Positions 8,806 through 17,947 of a stretch of DNA of 64,000 nt are shown here, in pieces. The notes under the pieces were generated by a model. It saw only the letters and a list, made by a program, of their open reading frames with translations, did no database searches and was not told where the DNA came from. Both the position numbers and the translations under genes were made by a program. Source of the stretch: Nonlabens spongiae. GTDB lineage: Bacteria > Bacteroidota > Bacteroidia > Flavobacteriales > Flavobacteriaceae. Each line of letters opens with the position of its first letter. Positions within the stretch are counted from its first letter, which is position 1. Location of the stretch: NCBI RefSeq assembly GCF_002117125.1, contig NZ_CP019344.1, positions 310,001 to 374,000 on the forward strand, written 5' to 3'.

Positions 8806-9876
8806 ATGGCAGTAGGCGTAGAGACTAAAAAATCACTCCAGCGACGCGAGAGCGAACTGGCCAATAAACGCAAACAATTAGAAATACTTAAAGGGGAGCC
8901 ATTTTCAAATGGCGAGCTACCCACTTTTGCTGAGAAGATCTACGAGACGGGCCAGTTTCCACTGCAGCCTAAGAAGCTAGAGATTCTCCAGGTGAACGTG
9001 GGGTATATGTGCAATCAGGTTTGCGCGCATTGTCACGTAGATGCGGGTCCTGACCGACAAGAAATCATGAAGCGTGAGACCATGCAGCAAATTCTGGATG
9101 TGATCAAGTCAACTGGCGCCCATACCCTAGATCTCACCGGTGGCGCTCCAGAGATGAATCCGCATTTCAGGTGGTTTGTTGAAGAGGCGAGTAAAGTGGG
9201 AATTAATGACTTTATCGTTCGGTCTAATCTGACCATCATCAGAGCTAACCCTAAATATCATGACCTGCCCGACTTTTTTAAAGAGCATAACATTCACGTC
9301 GTTAGCTCCATGCCCCATTGGACCAGAGGCAAGACTGACAAGCAACGTGGTGACGGTGTTTTTGATAAATCCATAAAAGCATTACAAGAATTAAACGATC
9401 GCGGTTACGGTATGCCCGGTAGTGATCTTAAACTAGACCTTGTATACAATCCCAGCGGTGCATTTTTGCCAGGAGATCAGGCGAGTATGGAGAAAGATTT
9501 CAAAAAGGCACTTATGGAAGACTTTGGGATACAATTCCATAACCTCTTTGCCATTACAAATCTACCTATTGCCCGTTTTCTGGATTACTTGATCGCCAGC
9601 GAAAATTACGAGGATTACATGTATGCACTCGTAGAGGCCTTTAACCCTGCAGCAGTGCAAAATGTGATGTGTACTAACACCATTTCCGTAAGCTGGGACG
9701 GCTATCTGTACGACTGTGATTTCAATCAGATGCTGGATATGAAAGTTAACAGCAATTCAAAACACATCAGTGAGTACAACGAGCCAGAACTTGAAAACCG
9801 CGACATACGTATTTCCCAGCATTGCTATGGCTGTACGGCAGGAGCTGGAAGTAGTTGTCAGGGTACGGTAGCGTGA
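8806..9876 (+). CDS. arsS: Arsenosugar biosynthesis radical SAM protein ArsS
   Basis: A 356-residue radical SAM enzyme with the 4Fe-4S motif C69-NQV-C73-AH-C76. LDLTGGAPEMNP downstream is the SAM-binding GGAPE-type motif. The C-terminal region carries further cysteines (CDFNQ, CYGCTAGAGSSC) typical of the DUF3641-like extension in ArsS. ArsS is proposed to transfer a 5'-deoxyadenosyl group to dimethylated arsenic made by ArsM, on the way to arsenosugars. The next gene is arsM, which supports the assignment. All radical SAM cysteines are present, and no in-frame TGA suggests selenocysteine. Confidence 0.93.
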   Translation: MAVGVETKKSLQRRESELANKRKQLEILKGEPFSNGELPTFAEKIYETGQFPLQPKKLEILQVNVGYMCNQVCAHCHVDAGPDRQEIMKRETMQQILDVIKSTGAHTLDLTGGAPEMNPHFRWFVEEASKVGINDFIVRSNLTIIRANPKYHDLPDFFKEHNIHVVSSMPHWTRGKTDKQRGDGVFDKSIKALQELNDRGYGMPGSDLKLDLVYNPSGAFLPGDQASMEKDFKKALMEDFGIQFHNLFAITNLPIARFLDYLIASENYEDYMYALVEAFNPAAVQNVMCTNTISVSWDGYLYDCDFNQMLDMKVNSNSKHISEYNEPELENRDIRISQHCYGCTAGAGSSCQGTVA

Positions 9877-9897
9877 TCACATGTTTTTTGAAAATGC

Positions 9898-9913
9898 CGC
9901 TTTCGCGAAAGCG
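9898..9913. repeat. 16-bp palindrome, copy 2 (intergenic)
   Basis: Perfect CGCTTTCGCGAAAGCG, 21 bp after the arsS stop codon and before arsM. As RNA it could fold into a 6-bp hairpin with a CGCG loop. Confidence 0.95.
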
Positions 9914-9975
9914 GAACCATAAAAGCACCTTTTGTATTTAAACTTATTATTACACTTAATCTTATACTTATCTAA

Positions 9976-10944
9976 ATGAGCTATTTAAACGCCACAGAAG
10001 AATTATATAAAGACGCCGCACTCGTGCCAGATGTAGGCTTGTGTTGCACCACAAACCCTGTTTGGGAACTACCGGGATTGAAGATCCCAAAAATCATGCA
10101 AGAGATGAACTACGGCTGTGGTTCTACGGTGCACGCCAGGGATTTGTCTAACAGCCCCAGAATCCTATATGTAGGAGTAGGCGGTGGTATGGAATTACTT
10201 CAATTTGCCTATTTCTCTCGCCAAAAAGGTGGAGTAGTAGGGGTAGATGTGGTTCCTGAAATGCTGGAGGCGAGCCGCAAGAATTTTAAGATTGCCGAAG
10301 AAGAAAACGCCTGGTTCCAGAGTGATTTTGTAGAGCTCCACAAAGGGGATGCACTTAATTTACCGGTGGCAGACAACAGCATAGATGTAGCGGCTCAAAA
10401 TTGTCTCTTCAATATCTTTAAGGAAGAAGATCTCAAGAAGGCTATTGACGAGATGTACCGAGTGCTTAAACCGCACGGTCGCCTAGTTATGAGTGATCCC
10501 ACCTGTGAGCAGCCCATGAACGATGAATTGCGTAACGATGATCGCCTGCGTGCGCTTTGCCTGAGTGGTTCATTGCCTATAGATCAGTACGTTAAGGCGC
10601 TTACTAATGCTGGTTTTGGTACGATTGAGATAAGAGCCAGAAAACCTTACCGTATTCTCGATCCTAAAAATTATCCTACAGACGAACTCATCTACATAGA
10701 GTCTATAGAAGTTGCCGCTATTAAGGATCCCATGCCAGAAGATGGTCCCTGTATCTTCACTGGAAAAGCAGCTATATATTATGGTGACGACCGCCAGTTT
10801 GACGATGGAAAAGGGCACGTTTTATTACAAAATCAGCCGCTTGCCATATGCGATAAAACAGCCGGTGCACTGGCAGCTTTAGGTCGCGATGATATTTTTA
10901 TAAGCAATTCTACCTATCATTATGATGGAGGTGGTTGCTGTTAA
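9976..10944 (+). CDS. arsM: Arsenosugar-type arsenite methyltransferase ArsM
   Basis: A 322-residue class I SAM methyltransferase. The glycine-rich SAM loop is YVGVGGGMELLQFA near residues 65-78, and the acidic residue follows in VVGVDVVPEM. Cysteines likely to bind trivalent arsenic are C23-C24 (GLCCTTNP) and the one in NYGCGSTV near residue 48; the extreme C-terminus ends GGGCC. It methylates arsenite stepwise using SAM and thiols. It follows arsS with the palindrome between them. This subfamily travels with ArsS, unlike stand-alone detoxifying ArsM. No ArsR regulator is visible nearby. Confidence 0.93.
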   Translation: MSYLNATEELYKDAALVPDVGLCCTTNPVWELPGLKIPKIMQEMNYGCGSTVHARDLSNSPRILYVGVGGGMELLQFAYFSRQKGGVVGVDVVPEMLEASRKNFKIAEEENAWFQSDFVELHKGDALNLPVADNSIDVAAQNCLFNIFKEEDLKKAIDEMYRVLKPHGRLVMSDPTCEQPMNDELRNDDRLRALCLSGSLPIDQYVKALTNAGFGTIEIRARKPYRILDPKNYPTDELIYIESIEVAAIKDPMPEDGPCIFTGKAAIYYGDDRQFDDGKGHVLLQNQPLAICDKTAGALAALGRDDIFISNSTYHYDGGGCC

Positions 10945-10968
10945 TTAGTAACTGAATCATAATTTAAA

Positions 10969-11004
10969 ATCAGCGCAAGTGGTGGTGACTCTACTTGCGC
11001 TGAT
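10969..11004. terminator. Bidirectional hairpin between arsM and lipoprotein gene
   Basis: ATCAGCGCAAGT and ACTTGCGCTGAT pair perfectly over 12 bp with a 12-nt loop. It ends arsM on the plus strand and overlaps the last codons and stop (10991-10993) of the convergent lipoprotein gene. Confidence 0.7.
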
Positions 11005-11623
11005 CTGTTGTTATAAAATCGTAATCCAGATTAAGTTCCATCGTGAATGGTTTACTGGTGGTATTACCGAAGTTACCTTGTTGCACCGTCCCTATGAATG
11101 TAGCAGTCAGATTATCGTCAGTAAGCTTTACCAGGGTTACCTCACCTTTATCTGAATTAAAAGATAGCGAGCGTTCATCTTCATTAAAATAACTGATGGA
11201 AAAATAGCGGTCCTCCACAATTCCTTCATTTCCAGTTTTATAATAGGTCGGCTCTATTTTATCATAAGGTATAGGTGAGTCGCTTATTTTAATTTTGATC
11301 AATTCTTTACAGCTATCAGGAGACAGGCAAAGGGAATAAACCGCAAGATTATTAGTGAACAAAATGCGTGAGATCGAGGTGTTCCATTCTGATTTCATGA
11401 ACGGCTCCCCATCGAGACTGGCTACAAATTCACCATTGAGTTGTTTTGAATTGATCGCTGCTTTTCTGGCATCAGATTCTTTTTTCATTTCAGGAACCTG
11501 TTCTAGAATATTCATGCCGTCTTCCATGGCTTTTTGAACTTCTTGAGATTCTTTTTGATCATGGCATGATGTAAAGGTTACCACGCAAAAAATTATGATG
11601 GGTACTAGATTAAGTGCTTTCAT
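10991..11623 (-). CDS. Hypothetical lipoprotein, about 210 aa
   Basis: I start at 11623 because MKALNLVPIIIFCVVTFTSC gives a normal lipoprotein signal with the lipobox TFTSC; a start 33 bp upstream would add 11 residues before it. A lysine- and glutamate-rich linker follows the Cys. The C-terminal part has alternating strands, including a GEVTLVKLTDDNLTATFIGTV segment that looks like a beta-sandwich. Family not recognised. It is convergent with arsM and shares the terminator hairpin with it. Confidence 0.7.
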   Translation of the reverse strand: MKALNLVPIIIFCVVTFTSCHDQKESQEVQKAMEDGMNILEQVPEMKKESDARKAAINSKQLNGEFVASLDGEPFMKSEWNTSISRILFTNNLAVYSLCLSPDSCKELIKIKISDSPIPYDKIEPTYYKTGNEGIVEDRYFSISYFNEDERSLSFNSDKGEVTLVKLTDDNLTATFIGTVQQGNFGNTTSKPFTMELNLDYDFITTDQRK

Positions 11624-11704
11624 GAAACTATTTATTATTGAGTAAACATTCAGCACTGAAGGTTAACAAAGCCACCGAAAAAAAGAAATAATTCTCTCAT
11701 AGCG

Positions 11705-12409
11705 CTATTGGAGTTCTTGTAATAACTCGTGAACTTCACTGGTCATGAAGCTTGGATAAGTTTTTGACAGTGAGTCTAAATTTTGAATCGCCTTATCATT
11801 TTGATCTCGATCAATATAAATTAGAGCTTTATACCATAAAATTGCTGGCCTGATCCTTTCATCAGTACTCTTGATCTTACCTAATCGATCTAGAGCCTCT
11901 TGTTTTTGATTGAGTTCTAGATAGCACATCGCCACGTAGAATCTAAGATCGTTTGAAGGATCAGCTAATTGCCTGCTGGTTTCTATTGCGAGCCGATATT
12001 CCTCATTCTCGTAATACTGATAGAATTGATCAAGGTCACTTTCTATCGTGCCGCCACGTACGACGGGCTGAATAAGATTTGGATAGCTTTCATAATACTG
12101 ATCATACACATTCTCTGCGTTGAACATGTATATCAAGCTACCGGAGCCTAGCAACAAGATGATTACGGCAGCTATTTTATACCACTTGAAGGTGGATCCA
12201 GCTTTGTTTTGCTCAGCCTCGTATTTTTCTAGTACGGTTTTACGGCGTTTGTTTTCTGTTATTTTAATGGCATTGTGGAGATCTAGATGCTGTTGGTACG
12301 CTTTCGCGAAAGCGGAATCATCATCCATCCTCTTCTCAAATTCAGCCCGATCTGCTGCGTTGAGAGACCCCTTGATAAACTCTTGGAATATTTTTTCATC
12401 ACTTTTCAT
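11705..12409 (-). CDS. TPR-containing membrane protein, likely anti-sigma factor
   Basis: The 234-residue protein has a cytosolic N-terminus (residues 1-75) with a zf-HC2-like layout but no zinc ligands, one membrane helix near 77-97 (KIAAVIILLLGSGSLIYMF) and a C-terminal region of TPR-like helices (EYRLAIETSRQLADPS, YVAMCYLELNQKQEALDRL, YKALIYIDRDQNDKAIQNL). The gene overlaps the end of the ECF sigma gene by 11 bp, so it is translationally coupled. This suggests a membrane anti-sigma factor sensing through an external TPR domain. The 16-bp palindrome encodes AFAKA near residues 38-42. Confidence 0.75.
   Translation of the reverse strand: MKSDEKIFQEFIKGSLNAADRAEFEKRMDDDSAFAKAYQQHLDLHNAIKITENKRRKTVLEKYEAEQNKAGSTFKWYKIAAVIILLLGSGSLIYMFNAENVYDQYYESYPNLIQPVVRGGTIESDLDQFYQYYENEEYRLAIETSRQLADPSNDLRFYVAMCYLELNQKQEALDRLGKIKSTDERIRPAILWYKALIYIDRDQNDKAIQNLDSLSKTYPSFMTSEVHELLQELQ
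12299..12314. repeat. 16-bp palindrome, copy 3 (coding, AFAKA)
   Basis: Perfect CGCTTTCGCGAAAGCG within the TPR/anti-sigma candidate gene, read as AFAKA on the minus strand. Confidence 0.95.
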
Positions 12410-12944
12410 ACGACACCAGCTCTTTGAGTTTTTTCATACAGCGTGACTTAGCACTCTTTACCGTGTTTTCATCTTTATAATTAGAAAGTTCAACCATCTC
12501 CTTGATGGTCAAGCCGCGATAGTAAAACATGGAGATGAGCTCTTGACAGGCCGCACCTAATTTTTTAAAGGAAAGAGCCAGTAATTTACTGTTCTCTGAC
12601 AGATCTTCCTCGACCTTTATTTCGGCAACTTGCTCCTCACTGTCAGAAACTTGTTCCATTTTTCTAGCCTTGTGATGCCTAATGGCCAAAAACTTACAAA
12701 TACCAAACAAATAGGTTTTTATACTCGCTTTTTCAAGGGTTACTTTTTGAGTCACTAGTTTGTGCTGCAACTCGATAATAGCATCTTGATAAATATCTAA
12801 CCGATCTTCCATGTTGAGGTTGTACCTGATCAGCCAGTTCAACAATTCATCTTTATAGGCCACATAGACATCTCGTAGCGCTTCTGGATCATTCTCCTGA
12901 AATCTCCTTTTAAGTTCACTATCGACTTTGTTCTTATGTGACAT
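12399..12944 (-). CDS. ECF-type RNA polymerase sigma factor
   Basis: At 181 residues, with a region 2-like N-terminal part (YKDELLNWLIRYNLN, then DIYQDAIIELQ) and a region 4 helix-turn-helix (ISMFYYRGLTIKEMVELSNY, then NTVKSAKSRCMKKL), this fits a sigma-70-family ECF factor. It would direct RNA polymerase to a small regulon. The next gene downstream overlaps it and encodes the likely anti-sigma factor. A TPR-CHAT protein is encoded divergently about 1.2 kb away. This sigma/TPR/CHAT combination recurs in Bacteroidota as I recall, so the CHAT protein may belong to the same module. Confidence 0.88.
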   Translation of the reverse strand: MSHKNKVDSELKRRFQENDPEALRDVYVAYKDELLNWLIRYNLNMEDRLDIYQDAIIELQHKLVTQKVTLEKASIKTYLFGICKFLAIRHHKARKMEQVSDSEEQVAEIKVEEDLSENSKLLALSFKKLGAACQELISMFYYRGLTIKEMVELSNYKDENTVKSAKSRCMKKLKELVSYEK

Positions 12945-13019
12945 AGATGTGTTGAAGGTTAACAGCCAAATTATAAATTTTTTTGTTCATGTTAACCTTT
13001 TCTGAATTCCCTCCACAAA

Positions 13020-13901
13020 ATGAAAATCAAAGTCATGAACAAATTCAAATTTATAGGATTGCTGAGCGCTTTAATTCTCTCGTCTAGCATTGCAAACGCA
13101 CAAATCTGGAAACGTCTACAGAAAAAGGTAGAGCAGAAGGTAGAACAAAAACTGGAGCAAAAAGCTGAAGATCAAGTAGATCGTTCTATGGATAGTCTTA
13201 TGAATTCCAAGAAGAATAATGAGACAAAAACAAATACACCTCAATCTATGGACAAAATGGGTGCTCTGCTAGAGGGTATGACGGGAAAACCTGCGGTTAT
13301 AGAAGATAAATACCTTTTCAGATTCAATGTGGTCATGAAGCTAACAGACTTTGAATCTAATGAGGTACAATACGTTAAACAGTCGTATTCAAAAGATGCA
13401 TTTGTGACGGGTGAAAACAATGGGGATCAAGCTGTCCTTACTGATATAAAAAATAATAGCTCAATCATATTAGATTTTTTAAAAGGTACGGCGCAGACCA
13501 TGAATATGGGTTGGATGCAGGGCATGATGGAAATGGGAAACACATCTGAGACTAGCGATGGGACTGATAATGTACAGGTTAAGCATACAAAAACGGGAAG
13601 AACTAAGATGATCTTAGGCTATACTACGCATGAATACAAAATTGAATTTGAAGGAGGGTCTCTGATTGCCTGGTTTGCTCCAGAGGTGGACTTTGATTAC
13701 AAAGAAAGTTTAGGAGGCTTGATGAAAATGATGGGTCAGAGTTCAGCTACTCTAACCTCTGGAGAAGGGTACGTAATGGAAATGACAACCTATGATAAAA
13801 AGGGTGGGGTAACTAATCAAATGGAAGTAGTGGAACTCAATGAAAAACCACGCTTGATAACTATGTCCTCTTTTAAAGTAAGTTCAGTAGCGGGTCAGTA
13901 G
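13020..13901 (+). CDS. Secreted DUF4412-like protein, 293 aa
   Basis: A Sec signal peptide (FIGLLSALILSSSIANA) is followed by a Lys/Gln/Glu-rich helical segment with repeats of VEQK (residues ~33-55). A beta-rich domain then includes the Met-rich patch MGWMQGMMEMG and GYTTHEYKIEFEGG, resembling Bacteroidota DUF4412 proteins. Function unknown; export to the periplasm or outer membrane is likely. Met6 is an alternative start. It lies divergently from the sigma gene and upstream of the TPR-CHAT gene, so it may share the module's regulation, which is inference. Confidence 0.7.
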   Translation: MKIKVMNKFKFIGLLSALILSSSIANAQIWKRLQKKVEQKVEQKLEQKAEDQVDRSMDSLMNSKKNNETKTNTPQSMDKMGALLEGMTGKPAVIEDKYLFRFNVVMKLTDFESNEVQYVKQSYSKDAFVTGENNGDQAVLTDIKNNSSIILDFLKGTAQTMNMGWMQGMMEMGNTSETSDGTDNVQVKHTKTGRTKMILGYTTHEYKIEFEGGSLIAWFAPEVDFDYKESLGGLMKMMGQSSATLTSGEGYVMEMTTYDKKGGVTNQMEVVELNEKPRLITMSSFKVSSVAGQ

Positions 13902-13906
13902 ATCTC

Positions 13907-13938
13907 CTATTCAACTTTGACATGAGTCAGTTGAATAG
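13907..13938 (+). terminator. Hairpin after the DUF4412-like gene
   Basis: CTATTCAACT and AGTTGAATAG make a perfect 10-bp stem around a 12-nt loop, just after the stop codon. No U-tract follows, so termination strength is uncertain. Confidence 0.45.
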
Positions 13939-14877
13939 TTGACCAGAGTCTTATATATTGGTTTGATAGATTTTAGAGAGTTAGAATGAGAAATTTGATT
14001 TAGTGAAAACTGTCATATTGATCACCTTCTCAAAAAACATATATTCACTATTGAGACGTCAATTTTCTTTAATATTGATCTAAATAAGAATTTTCTTGAG
14101 AAAAAATCTGAGGCTTAATTTGATGTTTTGGTTGACATTTTTGTCATGGTATAGCTATGCCCAGCAAGATCTTGCTGGGCATTCTGCTTATGTAGATGCC
14201 GCATTTCAAAAGCAAGCGTATGAAAAGGCAGAATCTTGGGTGGCAACTCTTGATACGTTTCATGCAACAAGTACAAACGATAGTTTGCAATTTGCTAGAG
14301 TTTACAGCGTTGCAGGTAACGCGATGTATGCTAGACAGGCTTATCAAAACTCCATTGAATATTTCAATCTCGGGATCAACTACTGTCCTCAATCTGTGGA
14401 GCAAGGTTACAACCTTGGTGCAAAACTTCTGTTTGACAGAGCTTTTGCCGAGTACGAGCTCGACCTGATTGAGAAAAGTTTGAATACGACTACAGCGGCA
14501 TTTGAACTCATCAATAAAGCAGAAAATCCAGACCTGGAACTTAAGGCAGATATCTATCAAGATCTCGCTTATGGGAATCGGGTGCTGGGCTTTTATGATA
14601 GGGCTGAATTCTACCTAGATGAAACGTCAGCATTGATAGATCAGCATTTCCCTGATGATCTTGAGAGACAGATAGGGAATCGATATGCGCGACTTTTGCT
14701 GTCCACTAAAAGAGTCGATGCCAAAGCTGTGGAAACAGCCCTTGCGGAATTAGAAGCATTCACTCAATCCCATCAAACCGGTAAATATGGCCAGGTCAGG
14801 CTTGCAAGCGCCACGAGTCTCACGGGAGACTTTTACTTGAACAATCTCAAAACAAGTAAGGATAGTTTAAGGGATAT

Positions 14878-14893
14878 CGCTTTCGCGAAAGCG
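14878..14893. repeat. 16-bp palindrome, copy 4 (coding, AFAKA)
   Basis: Perfect CGCTTTCGCGAAAGCG in the TPR part of the disrupted CHAT gene, read as AFAKA. Confidence 0.95.
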
Positions 14894-16040
14894 CACTTAT
14901 CAAAAGCAATTGCCCTCTCAAAGGATGAATTCAAATCCACCGAAGTTCAAGCTAAATTCAATCTAGCCAAAGCCAATTACTATTTAAAGGAATACCACAA
15001 TGCTATTGAACTCTATCAAATTTTACTAGAGGAAACGCAACCTAGCGATAGGAGAAGACCTTTTTTTAGTGCTGGATTGGTTTTGTCCTATTCGGGATTG
15101 GGTCAAAAGCAAGAAATGGTGTTGAGTTTCAGATCGGTCATGACTGACATTCATGAAGGTGATGAAAAACTTGAGCCCGATTTCTCAAATATGGTGTACA
15201 GCAAGCATCCATACCACGCAGATCTCATTATGAAAATCGCTCAAGAGTCCAAAAAGGCTTTTCCCGACGAGGTCGAAGTCAATGCTCTCGCAAAAAATGC
15301 AACAACCGCTGCACTTAAGCAATTTAAAGCGTCTTACCGAGATACGGAGTACAGCGATTTGCTGGTTACCTATTATAATAAAATTTTAAAGGCATTACTG
15401 AGCGATCTAAACGATGACAACGATTCAGAAAAAATATCAAGCATTCTAATTGATATTGAAGACATAGAAAACCGATTGATGTGGTCGGGATTTGTAACCA
15501 ATAGTCAATCAGCAAGCACAAAATTTAAAGATAGCCTACTGAGAGTCAACCGTAGAATGCTGTTAGAAGCTGATTCTCTTAAAAAAAAGGGGCAAGAACT
15601 TGAGGCCAAAAGGATTCTTGATATAGTAAGACTGCAAAGAAAAAAGTTGCCTCAACAGGAAAAATTGTTACAAGAAACGATTAATGAAAGTCTGAATCTG
15701 GATGGTATAGCTCAAAATCACACTACGCCATTCTTAAGGTATAAGATTATTGATCAAGATATCTATGTTTTTTATCTAAATCTAGGCAAGATTGGGTTTG
15801 AAAAATTAAGTGGTCTAACTCTTAAACAACTTGAGAAACATCTCCAGGCTACATCGAGACCTAATGGTTCTCTACTCAATCTACTGGATTCTAAATTGTT
15901 GATGCCATCGATTTTTAAAACTGAGATTCCAGAGCAAATAATTATCATTCCTGACGGAATTTTGCACCATCTCGCATTTGAAAGCTTATTGTACCGAGAC
16001 TCTTATTTAGTCAACTTTACCGTCATAGGTTATTTGCCTA

Positions 16041-17057
16041 ACCCGTTGTGCTAGTAGTTCCATGCATGCCTGATCCTATTTATTGGTCTGTTGTTTTCCC
16101 TATTGAACATCTGCAGCATGGCAACTGCGGCCAGTTTGCTTGAGACCCTTGTCAGGAAGCCCTTGAAGCTCTTTGCCAGGTTGATCTTGATGGAGAACTG
16201 GGAGCATAACTGTGAAAACCTTGTCTCTATAAACTTACGGTTCTTTCTCCTCTCGGGCGAGAATGCGCTTTTGACCAGCTGGTTTTTCCTGGGTGGGGTG
16301 AGAAGTTCTATACCGTAGCTTGTGAACAGATCTGCCTGGAGCTCCCTGGATATATAGCCTCGATCGCCGATGATCTGCCTCTCCTCGCTACCGTCGTACT
16401 GCCTTTCCTTCAGGAACTTTATGTCGTGTACGTTTGCTGGGGTCACTGCCATGTCATGGAAGATGCCCTGCGTACTCATGAGCAGGTGGAGCTTGTATCC
16501 AATGTAGTAGCGGCGGTCAACCGCCGAGTAGCCCTTTCTCGGAGCCGTGCCCAGATCTTCCATACAGATCTTCATGCGGTGCTCCCTGGCGTTGTGCACG
16601 ATGGGACAGGGCATCGAGTCCACCAGAAGGGCAGATCTGCCATCATCCATACGGTCGCCCAAGAGTCCCGCGGACTCCTTGAAGCGTGGCTCGAGCGAGC
16701 GCCTGCGCCGGTTGAACCTGGTGCGGTCGACCAGCATGGGAAAGTCCTCGCGAAAGTGCTTCTTTATCTCGGCAAACAATAGGTTCTCGCTGGGGATCGA
16801 GGCCGCCTCTCCGGTAATGGCGAGTGCCATGACCTCCAGGTCATTCATTTTCGTGTTGACCGGTCGCTTGATGAAGTTTCCGTCCACCGTGACGGTTTGG
16901 TAGAGATCAATGAGGTAGGAAAGGTGTTTTTTGTACATTGCAGGTAGATCGTGCATGGTATCAGAATTACAGATTAGGAACCATTAATATACTGAATATC
17001 AACAAAATGCACGGTCTTTTTTTAATCTGTTTTTTAATTTTAACTAGCACAACGGGT
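16041..17057 (-). mobile_element. IS982-family insertion sequence, 1,017 bp
   Basis: The ends are inverted repeats ACCCGTTGTGCTAGT (left) and its complement, ending AACGGGT (right); the ACCC tip is typical of IS982. The flanks carry a perfect 7-bp direct duplication TTGCCTA at 16034-16040 and 17058-17064, so the target site and exact borders are clear. It holds one transposase gene on the minus strand. Its GC content is visibly far above the surrounding DNA, pointing to a recent arrival from elsewhere. It interrupts the TPR-CHAT gene. Confidence 0.95.
16051..16956 (-). CDS. IS982-family transposase
   Basis: A 301-residue DDE transposase. IS982-like features are the N-terminal KMNDLEVMALAITGEA block, the DRTRFNRRRRSL motif, LLVDSMPCPI with the first Asp, the GYKLHLLMSTQGI block, and IIGDRGYIS with the second Asp and its GY signature; a Glu-bearing ERRKNRKFIETRFSQL block supplies the third acidic residue. 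It looks full length and intact, so the element may be active. Codon use is much GC-richer than in neighbouring genes. The stop codon lies inside the left inverted repeat. Confidence 0.93.
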   Translation of the reverse strand: MHDLPAMYKKHLSYLIDLYQTVTVDGNFIKRPVNTKMNDLEVMALAITGEAASIPSENLLFAEIKKHFREDFPMLVDRTRFNRRRRSLEPRFKESAGLLGDRMDDGRSALLVDSMPCPIVHNAREHRMKICMEDLGTAPRKGYSAVDRRYYIGYKLHLLMSTQGIFHDMAVTPANVHDIKFLKERQYDGSEERQIIGDRGYISRELQADLFTSYGIELLTPPRKNQLVKSAFSPERRKNRKFIETRFSQLCSQFSIKINLAKSFKGFLTRVSSKLAAVAMLQMFNRENNRPINRIRHAWNY

Positions 17058-17923
17058 TTGCCTAGTTTTAAGTACGCACAGCTCGACCTTACTAAATCCC
17101 TAGTGCTTGATGATTTCGGTATTTTTGCGCCTAAATATTCAGGGAAGGCAGCCTCTATGAGAGGCAAGACCTTAGGGAGACTCAATGGTGCAATCGATGA
17201 ATACGAATGGCTCAGTAATGAATTCTCAAATAGTGATTTGATTACCGTATCAAATTCTGAAGATTTTTTAAATAAAATAAGAAATTATGAAATTTTACAT
17301 CTAGCCATGCACACCGTAGCAGATGCCTCTTTACCAGATGAGGCGGTCATGTATATTTCAGATGATGAGGAGGTTGATCTAGAGACATTATATAACACTG
17401 GTCTTAATTCTAAGCTTGTTTTCTTGAGTTCATGTCAATCTGCCCGGGTTGATGATAGCAATAATAATATATCTTCTAGATCCATTCACCGGGCATTTGC
17501 GCATTCAGGCGTCTCTAATACCATAGCTAGTCTTTATGAGGTACCAGATGATGTGACATCTAAAATCACTCAAGAGTTTTATACCCACTTAAAAGCTGGA
17601 AATAGTAGTTTATTCAGTTTATCTCTCGCAAAACAGAAGTATTTAAAGGGAGTCAAAATCAACGCCTTATCGCATCCCTATTATTGGTCAGGATTAGTTC
17701 ATAATGGGTTAGGGGTACATTTCGCTGAAACTGGGAAGAATACTAGGCTTGATAATTTAGTTATTATGATTTTAAGTATATCAATAATGATTAGTTATAC
17801 GCTTTCACAAATGAGATGAGGATCTGAATTTCGGTAGGTAAATTCAATTTCTGGACGCTTTATTTCTGCAATCTTGATTTCTAAATAAACCCATCCAATC
17901 TTTCAATTCATTAAGATTTCATT

Positions 17924-17931
17924 TAGATTTG
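17924..17931 (+). promoter_or_regulatory. Candidate -7 box for the DUF4836/ABC operon
   Basis: TAGATTTG matches TAnnTTTG and ends 16 bp before the DUF4836 start. No matching -33 TTG found. Confidence 0.4.
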
Positions 17932-17947
17932 AAGCAAATAACTAATC

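Larger units (their letters stand above)
14096..17819 (+). pseudogene. TPR-CHAT protease gene disrupted by IS982-family element
   Basis: Removing the insertion sequence and one 7-bp target copy restores a single frame of 899 codons (14096-16040 joined to 17065-17819); the junction reads GYLP then SFKYA. The product has a signal peptide (TTG start, ending SYAQ), TPR-like helices from about residue 30 to 380, a helical linker and a C-terminal CHAT (caspase-like) domain. The catalytic pair is visible as His731 in LHLAMHT and Cys772 in LSSCQSA. A hydrophobic helix ends the protein. In this strain the insertion separates the TPR part from both catalytic residues, so activity should be lost. The ORF before the break ends inside the IS. 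Confidence 0.92.

Noticed and set aside
8806..9876. ArsS as a selenoprotein
   Set aside because: The frame has no internal TGA; all key positions are Cys.
16938..17819. Stand-alone 293-codon CHAT gene starting within the IS
   Set aside because: The first ~40 codons lie in the insertion sequence; the rest joins in frame to the upstream TPR gene once the IS is removed.
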